From the NCBI RefSeq assembly GCF_034670185.1, contig NZ_JAXMNY010000001.1, positions 1,488,001 through 1,552,000 of the forward strand: a stretch of DNA of 64,000 nucleotides. The letters run 5' to 3'. The stretch is from Nisaea sp. (GTDB lineage Bacteria; Pseudomonadota; Alphaproteobacteria; Thalassobaculales; Thalassobaculaceae). The notes beneath the pieces are model-generated. The model had not been told where the DNA came from, did not search any database, and saw only the letters and a list, made by a program, of their open reading frames with translations. This document shows, in pieces, positions 58,649 to 64,000 of this stretch. Within the stretch, counting starts at the first letter, position 1, and every line of letters starts with the position of its first letter. The position numbers were made by a program, and so were the translations under genes.

Positions 58649-60796
58649 TCAGCCGCGCGCCCGATCCACCGAATTTATCACCGGTGTAGCACGCAAGGCT
58701 GCGATTATTTCTGTCAGGTGCCGAACATCGGCCACCTCGACATCGATATAGAGTTCGAAGAAGTCGGTCGAGCGATTGACGAGCTTCAAGTTGATTATGT
58801 TGCCGCGGCTCTTGCCGATCACGGTCGAAAGGGCGCCGAGGCTGCCGGGCTCGTTCGCCAGAACGATATCCAGCCGACCGACATGCATGTCGGTTTCACT
58901 GTCCAGATCCCAGGAAACATCGAGCCAGCGTTCCGGCGTTGAATGGAAGTTCTCCAGCGTATCACAGTCGATTGTATGGATCGTGACCCCCTTGCCCGTG
59001 GTCACGATACCGACGATACGCTCTCCGGGAAGCGGGTGGCAGCAACGTGCATAATGCACCGCCATTCCAGGGATCAGGCCTTTTAGAGGCACCGCGTCGG
59101 GACTGCCCTTGCGGGCTTTTGCCCGCGCCCGGGTAATCGGCACGACATTCTGTTTGTCCGGCGCCGGCAGGGTTTCCGGAACCGCTGCGTGCAGCACCTC
59201 ACGGTCGCTCAGCACACCCTCGCCAACACCGGCCAGAAGATCCTCGACGGTTTCCACGTGGAACTTGCCGACAACGCCTTCCAGTGTTTTTTCGGAGTAC
59301 TTCTGGGCTTCCTGACGAAATGCCTTCTGCATGATGGCACGGCCAAGGTCGGCGAACTGCTGGCGCCTCTGCAAGCGGACGAAGCGGCGTATCCGGGCCT
59401 TCGCCTTGCCGGTGACGACGAACTGCTCCCAGGTCGGAGACGGCGTTGAGTTTTTCGACGTCGAAACCGCGACCTGGTCGCCATTCTTCAGCGCCGTGGT
59501 CAGCGGCATCAGACGATCGTTGATCCGTGCACCGACACACCTGTCGCCGACTTCGGAATGCACCGCGTAAGCGAAATCGACCGGCGTAGCACCGCGTGGC
59601 AGGGAAATCAGATCTCCCTTCGGCGTGAAGCAGAAGACCTGATCCTGATACATTTCGAGCTTGGTGTGCTCGAGGAACTCCTCCGGCCCGGAAGCATGCT
59701 CCAGAATCTCCAGAAGCTCCCGTATCCAGCGGTATTTCTTGCCTTCCCGGCTATAGGCCGGATCTTCCTTGTAGACCCAGTGCGCGGCGACGCCGAGCTC
59801 GGCGACCTCGTGCATATCCCGGGTTCGGATCTGGATCTCGATCCGCTTTTTGAGCGGGCCGATAATCCCGGTATGGAGCGATTGATAGCCGTTCGGCTTG
59901 GGCGTGCTGATATAGTCTTTGAAGCGCCCCGGGATCACCGGATACTTGCCGTGCAGAGCGCCAAGCAATTGGTAGCACTCGCCGGCATTCTCGACCACGA
60001 GCCGAAAGGCCATGATGTCGGAGAGCTGCTCGAAACCAACGTCCTTGCGCTGCATCTTCAGCCAGACTGAATAGGGCGATTTCCGCCGCCCGGAAATCTC
60101 CGGCTCGATCTCTACGCTCGCCGCAGTTTCCCGCAAGCCTTCCATCACCCGCTCTACAGTGTCGCTGCCTTCATCATAGAGATAGTCTAAGCGGGTCAGG
60201 ATCGATGTCCGCGCATCCGGATTAAGCTCGGCAAAGGCGAGATCTTCCAGCTCGTCCCGCATGGACTGGATACCGATGCGCTCGGCCAGCGGCGCGTAGA
60301 TATCCATGGTCTCGGCAGCGATCCGACGGCGCTTGTCCTCGGATTCTATGAAATGCAGCGTCCGCATATTGTGGACCCGGTCCGCCAGCTTTACCAGCAG
60401 GACACGGATATCCTCGCTCATGGCGAGGACCAGCTTGCGGAAATTCTCCGCCTGCTTGGTTCGGTCGGATTGCAGTTCGATCCGCGTCAGTTTGGTGACG
60501 CCATCGACCAGCCGCAGGATATCCTCGCCGAAGAGGCGCTTGATATCCTCGGGCGTCGCGTCCGTATCTTCGATGGTGTCGTGCAGCAGCGCGGTGATGA
60601 TGGTGCTGGTATCGAGCCGCATGTCGGTCAGGATGCCGGCGACTTCGAGAGGATGGGAAAAGTAAGGGTCGCCCGACGCCCGCTTCTGCGAGCCGTGCAT
60701 CTTCATGGCATAGACGTAGGCGCGGTTCAGCGCGTCCTCGTCCATGCCCGGGTCATAGCTTTTAACCCGTTCGACCAGCTCGTATTGCCGGATCAT
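58649..60796 (-). CDS. rsh: Bifunctional (p)ppGpp synthetase/hydrolase
   Basis: Controls the stringent response. The 715 residues show, in order, an HD hydrolase domain (HDTIEDTDATPEDI, near residue 70), the synthetase domain with SIHTGIIGPLKKRIEIQIRT-type core and HEVAELGVAAHWVYK, a TGS domain (CFTPKGDLISLPRGATPVDF) and a C-terminal ACT domain. Both catalytic parts look intact, as in the single Rsh of alphaproteobacteria. The ATG at 60796 starts MIRQYELVERVKSYDPG. Confidence 0.96.
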   Translation of the reverse strand: MIRQYELVERVKSYDPGMDEDALNRAYVYAMKMHGSQKRASGDPYFSHPLEVAGILTDMRLDTSTIITALLHDTIEDTDATPEDIKRLFGEDILRLVDGVTKLTRIELQSDRTKQAENFRKLVLAMSEDIRVLLVKLADRVHNMRTLHFIESEDKRRRIAAETMDIYAPLAERIGIQSMRDELEDLAFAELNPDARTSILTRLDYLYDEGSDTVERVMEGLRETAASVEIEPEISGRRKSPYSVWLKMQRKDVGFEQLSDIMAFRLVVENAGECYQLLGALHGKYPVIPGRFKDYISTPKPNGYQSLHTGIIGPLKKRIEIQIRTRDMHEVAELGVAAHWVYKEDPAYSREGKKYRWIRELLEILEHASGPEEFLEHTKLEMYQDQVFCFTPKGDLISLPRGATPVDFAYAVHSEVGDRCVGARINDRLMPLTTALKNGDQVAVSTSKNSTPSPTWEQFVVTGKAKARIRRFVRLQRRQQFADLGRAIMQKAFRQEAQKYSEKTLEGVVGKFHVETVEDLLAGVGEGVLSDREVLHAAVPETLPAPDKQNVVPITRARAKARKGSPDAVPLKGLIPGMAVHYARCCHPLPGERIVGIVTTGKGVTIHTIDCDTLENFHSTPERWLDVSWDLDSETDMHVGRLDIVLANEPGSLGALSTVIGKSRGNIINLKLVNRSTDFFELYIDVEVADVRHLTEIIAALRATPVINSVDRARG

Positions 60797-60885
60797 GAGT
60801 GCCCCCGCGTGCGATGCGCGACCGCGCTCACGGCGTCGTCAGGTAGGAATAAAGGCCCCGGTCCGAGCCTCCGGTTCAGGCAAGA

Positions 60886-60906
60886 GAAAAGCCTATTCGG
60901 CTTTTC
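60886..60906 (-). terminator. Hairpin terminator at the rpoZ end
   Basis: An 8-bp stem (GAAAAGCC / GGCTTTTC, loop of five) on the minus strand begins inside the rpoZ stop codon. It is followed only by a mixed TCTTGCC, so it is a weak terminator or an attenuator before rsh. Confidence 0.55.
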
Positions 60907-61297
60907 AGTCGCGTCCGAGGGCCTCTTCATCGATGTCCTCGAAACCGGCGCTTGCGCCCTCTTCCTTGGCAGACTGGATCTGCATGCCCAACGCGTCTGC
61001 GGCTTCCTCGACGGCAGCTCCGCCATCGGCTTCGAGCGCGCTCATATCGTCTTCTTCCGGACCGTCATCCTCAACAACACGCTGCAGGCCGCGCACCAGC
61101 GCTTCCTGGAGATTGCCGAGATCAACGGTCTTGTCTGCGATTTCACGCAGCGCAACAACCGGGTTCTTGTCATTGTCGCGGTCGACGGTCAGCTGTCCGC
61201 CAGCGGAAATATCCCGCGCGCGCTGGCCGGCGATCATTACAAGATCAAACCGGTTAGGAATTTCCAAAATGCAGTCTTCAACCGTGACCCGTGCCAT
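60905..61297 (-). CDS. rpoZ: RNA polymerase omega subunit
   Basis: Small RNA polymerase subunit of 130 residues that helps assemble beta' and takes part in ppGpp sensing. MARVTVEDCILEIPNRFDLVMIAGQRAR is the conserved N-terminal part (only its ends are diagnostic: TVEDC and VMIAGQRAR), with KNPVVALREIA after it. The C-terminal half is acidic and poorly conserved, as is common. It is immediately upstream of rsh, the widespread rpoZ-spoT/rsh pairing. Confidence 0.95.
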   Translation of the reverse strand: MARVTVEDCILEIPNRFDLVMIAGQRARDISAGGQLTVDRDNDKNPVVALREIADKTVDLGNLQEALVRGLQRVVEDDGPEEDDMSALEADGGAAVEEAADALGMQIQSAKEEGASAGFEDIDEEALGRD

Positions 61298-61390
61298 GGG
61301 TGTCCGTCCCGTTCAAAAAGATACCGGAAAGAGGAATATATATTGGCTTGCACCCTCCGGAGCAAGTCAAATAGGTCAGGAATTGTACCC

Positions 61391-61903
61391 TTACCCGTCA
61401 GAGCCGAGCAACCGTACCGTCTGGTCGGGATCGAGGGCCTCAATCAAACTGTCTATCGTAGCGCCACTCACGGGATGTCGCCAGTCCGGCGCGAGGTCGC
61501 GCAAGGGGTAAAGAACGAAAGCCCGCTCATGCAATCGCGGATGCGGCAGGTTGGGCCCGTCACTGCCATCACGGACCTCCCCGCGAAAATCCAGAAGATC
61601 CAGATCTATGACCCGTGCGGCATTGACCACGCCGCGAACCCTTCCATATTCGTCTTCCATGGAATGCAGTTTTGCCAGCAACGTTGCCGCATCATGATCG
61701 GTCTCCACACGATAGACGGCATTCACGTACCAGGGCTGGTCAGAAAGAGGCACCGGCGCACTCTCATACCAACGGGACACGCCGACCGACACGACACCCA
61801 GCTTGCCAAGGTCTGCCATGGCGGCCTCCAGCGTCTCCCGCGGCGACAAAAACTTCGCGCTCGGGAGATTGGCCCCAACCCCCAAATAAATCATGGACAT
61901 CAT
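61391..61903 (-). CDS. folK: 6-hydroxymethyl-7,8-dihydropterin pyrophosphokinase
   Basis: Transfers pyrophosphate from ATP in folate synthesis. The 170-residue HPPK has YLGVGANLPSA at its N-terminus, the YESAPV motif and the metal-binding signature VIDLDLLDF. LPHPRLHERAFVLYPL is the substrate loop region. It precedes rpoZ by 93 bases on the same strand. The 193-base AT-rich spacer upstream is shared with the divergent NYN gene. Confidence 0.95.
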   Translation of the reverse strand: MMSMIYLGVGANLPSAKFLSPRETLEAAMADLGKLGVVSVGVSRWYESAPVPLSDQPWYVNAVYRVETDHDAATLLAKLHSMEDEYGRVRGVVNAARVIDLDLLDFRGEVRDGSDGPNLPHPRLHERAFVLYPLRDLAPDWRHPVSGATIDSLIEALDPDQTVRLLGSDG

Positions 61904-61983
61904 TCCATTGATGCTTTAACGACACCGAGATTAATGTGATTTTGAACTTTCCACTTACCCGGCTAGATTTGAAAACAATATAC

Positions 61984-62040
61984 AATTGATTGACAGTCAA
62001 GACATCAATTCTACAACCGCAAATTACTTGTGCAATTGAT
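61984..62040 (+). promoter_or_regulatory. AT-rich divergent control region with AATTGAT repeats
   Basis: The heptamer AATTGAT occurs at 61984-61990 and 62034-62040 in the plus orientation and once inverted (ATCAATT, 62004-62010). A TTGACA hexamer lies at 61989-61994, and a GAGGAA site precedes the NYN start by nine bases. The spacer is much richer in A and T than the genes. Control of folK, the NYN gene or both is inferred. Confidence 0.35.
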
Positions 62041-62096
62041 CGCTTGCAGGTCTATTACACATGCTGGAAAAAAAAGAAAAATAGAGGAATTATTTC

Positions 62097-62753
62097 ATGC
62101 ATTTCTATCCTCAAGAGAAAACCGGACTTTTTATTGACGGTGCCAACTTGTATTCCGCGGCACGTTCGCTCGGATTTGATATCGATTACCGGAAATTGCT
62201 GACCGTTTTTGCTGACGAATGCCGCCTCGTCCGTGCTTTCTACTATACCGCACTGATCGAGGACCAAGAGTATTCGCCGATCCGGCCGCTCGTCGACTGG
62301 CTGGACTATAACGGCTACACGATGGTCACCAAACCGACCAAGGAATTCACCGACGCCTCCGGGCGCCGGAAAATCAAAGGCAACATGGATATCGAGCTTG
62401 CCATCGATGTCCTCGAAATGGCCGAACATCTCGACCACGTTGTGTTGTTCTCCGGCGATGGTGATTTCCGCCGTCTGGTTGAGGCCGTGCAACGCCGGGG
62501 CGTGCGGGTCACCGTCGTCTCGACCGTGAAGTCACAACCGCCGATGATCGCCGACGAATTGCGCCGGCAGGCCGACCATTTCCTTGAGCTGAAGGATTTC
62601 CAGGAAAAGATCGCCCGTGCCCATCAGGGCCCTCGCCCGGCGCGCCCGCAGCAGGATGAATTCGAAAACGGTGTCGAGGATGACCTCGATGACGATGATT
62701 ACGAGGACGATCTCGACGAAGCGGAAGTGACGCCGCGGCGCCCGAACTACTGA
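62097..62753 (+). CDS. NYN-domain (LabA-like) ribonuclease-fold protein
   Basis: A PIN-like NYN domain protein, 218 residues. FIDGANLYSAA carries the first acidic residue (Asp14), NMDIELAIDVLEMA the central acid pair and VVLFSGDGDFRRLVEAV the third metal-binding acid. This pattern predicts a Mg-dependent nuclease. The last 45 residues form a strongly acidic tail (EDDLDDDDYEDDLDEAE) after a proline/glutamine-rich linker. It starts a two-gene unit with a uracil-DNA glycosylase 20 bases downstream. Confidence 0.88.
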   Translation: MHFYPQEKTGLFIDGANLYSAARSLGFDIDYRKLLTVFADECRLVRAFYYTALIEDQEYSPIRPLVDWLDYNGYTMVTKPTKEFTDASGRRKIKGNMDIELAIDVLEMAEHLDHVVLFSGDGDFRRLVEAVQRRGVRVTVVSTVKSQPPMIADELRRQADHFLELKDFQEKIARAHQGPRPARPQQDEFENGVEDDLDDDDYEDDLDEAEVTPRRPNY

Positions 62754-62773
62754 GCCCAGCCAGGGCGGCCCCC

Positions 62774-63424
62774 ATGACCGTATCGATATCCAGCCTAGAA
62801 GAGCCGGGCCGTGAGTGCCCGCTGTGCCCGAGGCTTGTGGATTTCCGCCAAGGCAACCGCGAGAAATTTCCGGACTGGCATAACGGCCCGGTCGTCTCGT
62901 TCGGGCCGAAGGATGCATCCTTCCTGATCGTCGGACTGGCGCCAGGGCTGCGCGGAGCGAACCGGACAGCCCGTCCGTTTACCGGCGATTATGCCGGCGA
63001 CCTGCTTTATCAGACACTGGACCGGTTCGGCTTCTCCGAAGGGACATATCAGAGCGAGGGCGGCGACGATCTGAAACTCGTCGATTGCCGTATTACCAAC
63101 GCCGTACGCTGCGTGCCGCCGGAGAACAAGCCGATCGGCGCCGAAGTGAAGGCCTGCGCACCGTTTCTTCAGATGGAACTCGCCGGCCCCCGGCGGGTTG
63201 TGCTCGCGCTCGGCGGCCTCGCCCATGGGGCCGTGCTGTCAGGACTCGGGATTCCAAAGAGCCGCTTCAAGTTCGGACATAATGCCGTACATGAGCCGGG
63301 AGCAGGTTTTACCCTTGTGAACTCCTACCACTGCTCGCGCTACAACACGAACACGGGAAAGCTTACTGAAGCCATGTTCGAGGATGTGTTCAATACGATC
63401 CGGGGCTTACTGGACGCACGCTGA
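62774..63424 (+). CDS. Uracil-DNA glycosylase, type 5 (UDGb)
   Basis: Removes uracil and other deaminated bases from DNA. The 216-residue protein shows the family motif FLIVGLAPG, cysteines at the N-terminus (CPLCPRL), in RCVPPENKP and in KACAPFL that fit a [4Fe-4S] cluster, and HCSRYNTNTGKL, the UDGb version of the active-site histidine motif. This combination matches family 5 (UDGb) rather than Ung or family 4. It is convergent with smpB, 4 bases apart. Confidence 0.9.
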   Translation: MTVSISSLEEPGRECPLCPRLVDFRQGNREKFPDWHNGPVVSFGPKDASFLIVGLAPGLRGANRTARPFTGDYAGDLLYQTLDRFGFSEGTYQSEGGDDLKLVDCRITNAVRCVPPENKPIGAEVKACAPFLQMELAGPRRVVLALGGLAHGAVLSGLGIPKSRFKFGHNAVHEPGAGFTLVNSYHCSRYNTNTGKLTEAMFEDVFNTIRGLLDAR

Positions 63425-63428
63425 CGCG

Positions 63429-63899
63429 TCAGTTCTTATCGCGCATCAGGCGCGCCTTGTCGCGCTGCCAGTCCCGCTTCTTCTCGGTTTCGCGCTTATC
63501 CATCTTCTTTTTGCCCGTAGCGATCCCGATGGAGATCTTGGCAATGCCGCGATCGTTGAAATAAAGCCGCAGCGGGATGAGGGTTGCCCCCTCTCGCTGG
63601 ATCAAACCAAGCAGGCGGTCCCGCTCCTTGCGATGCACGAGCAGACGCCGCGGCCGGCGCGGCTCATGATTGAACGGCTCCGCGGCCGGATATTCCGGGA
63701 TATGCACATTGAAGAGCGTCAGCTCGCCGCCGTCCTGGCCAGCATAGGATTCACCGATGCTGGCCTTGCCGTCGCGCAGGCTTTTCACTTCGGAGCCGGT
63801 CAGAACGATCCCGGCTTCGATTGTGTCCTCAATAAAGTAGTCGTGCCGCGCACGACGGTTCTGGGCGATCAATCCGTCGCCTGAATTCTTGCCCGCCAT
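63429..63899 (-). CDS. smpB: SsrA-binding protein SmpB
   Basis: Brings tmRNA to stalled ribosomes. The 156 residues contain GLIAQNRRARHDYFIEDTIEAG at the N-terminus, the LTGSEVKSLRDGKASI box, IPEYPAA and the basic C-terminal tail GKKKMDKRETEKKRDW that reads the empty mRNA channel. It follows the dapA tail by 41 bases, the usual dapA-smpB pair of alphaproteobacteria. No ssrA gene is visible in the window. Confidence 0.97.
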   Translation of the reverse strand: MAGKNSGDGLIAQNRRARHDYFIEDTIEAGIVLTGSEVKSLRDGKASIGESYAGQDGGELTLFNVHIPEYPAAEPFNHEPRRPRRLLVHRKERDRLLGLIQREGATLIPLRLYFNDRGIAKISIGIATGKKKMDKRETEKKRDWQRDKARLMRDKN

Positions 63900-63940
63900 G
63901 GGAGTTTTCCTTCAACCGCCGGGCAGGCCCGGCCCGCTGA

Positions 63941-64000
63941 TCAGTTCAGCAGACCGGCATGCCGCAGAGCGGATTCCACTTTTTGTTTGCTGCTGTCCGC
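63941..64000 (-). CDS. dapA: Dihydrodipicolinate synthase, C-terminal fragment
   Basis: Only the last 19 codons and the stop are inside the window. They read KQKVESALRHAGLLN at the end, which resembles DapA C-termini ending in HAGL(L/I). The gene continues past the right edge. Identification relies on this short match and on the known dapA-smpB pairing, so it is tentative. Confidence 0.6.
   Translation of the reverse strand, partial: ADSSKQKVESALRHAGLLN

Noticed and set aside
60353..61939. 528-codon plus-strand frame opposite rsh, rpoZ and folK
   Set aside because: It crosses three real genes and two spacers, with no plausible ribosome site or domain.

Overview
The window is about 64 kb of GC-rich (roughly 60 % by eye), gene-dense DNA from an alphaproteobacterial chromosome, most plausibly a marine Rhodospirillales-type organism. 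The reasons are an alphaproteobacterial housekeeping order, LpxI in place of LpxH, a short ProRS without an editing domain, a Bpt/Ate-type transferase, an HemB with the aspartate-type metal region, and a single bifunctional Rsh. There are 66 genes, two of them cut by the window edges (gltX at the left, dapA at the right). I saw no rRNA, tRNA, CRISPR array, insertion sequence or phage gene, and no gene-free stretch longer than about 225 bases.

Layout. 1-2.7 kb (+): gltX end and gltA, closed by a clear terminator. 2.8-17.5 kb (-): the classic envelope/translation block, read from its promoter side as rpsB-tsf-pyrH-frr-uppS-cdsA-dxr-rseP-bamA-skp-lpxD-fabZ-lpxA-lpxI-lpxB. 17.7-23.0 kb (-): an accessory insert between rpsB and dnaE with a metallopeptidase-like MlrC protein, an O-methyltransferase, a three-gene nitrile hydratase/thiocyanate hydrolase-type enzyme, a small secreted protein and two unknown genes. 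23.0-30.6 kb (-): dnaE, lolD, lolC/E, proS and a MarR regulator with a readable promoter and possible operator. 30.7-33.8 kb (-): a valine-degradation operon. 34.1-38.0 kb: hemB (+), then an unknown membrane protein and two alpha/beta hydrolases (-). 38.2-44.4 kb (+): GNAT, CopD-like membrane protein, class III CoA-transferase, aldehyde dehydrogenase, penicillin acylase. 44.4-50.3 kb: mixed strands with an outer-membrane barrel, threonine dehydratase, flavin reductase, motA-motB-bpt and a GNAT. 50.3-61.9 kb (-): folK, rpoZ, rsh, DUF2062, pdxJ, acpS, lepB, rnc, era, a voltage-gated-type ion channel, recO, parC. 62.1-64 kb: NYN-domain protein and a UDGb-type uracil-DNA glycosylase (+), then smpB and the dapA tail (-).

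Function. The core genes build the outer membrane (lipid A, BAM, Lol), supply precursors (isoprenoids, phospholipids, PLP, heme, folate), run translation and replication, and set the stringent response. The most interesting accessory unit is the split-subunit nitrile hydratase-fold enzyme at 18.9-20.3 kb. Its metal-binding subunit carries a 34-residue histidine-rich leader with 15 histidines, and no activator gene is seen nearby. Just downstream is a secreted protein of unknown family, whose candidate promoter is bracketed by two near-identical 16-bp repeats 52 bp apart.
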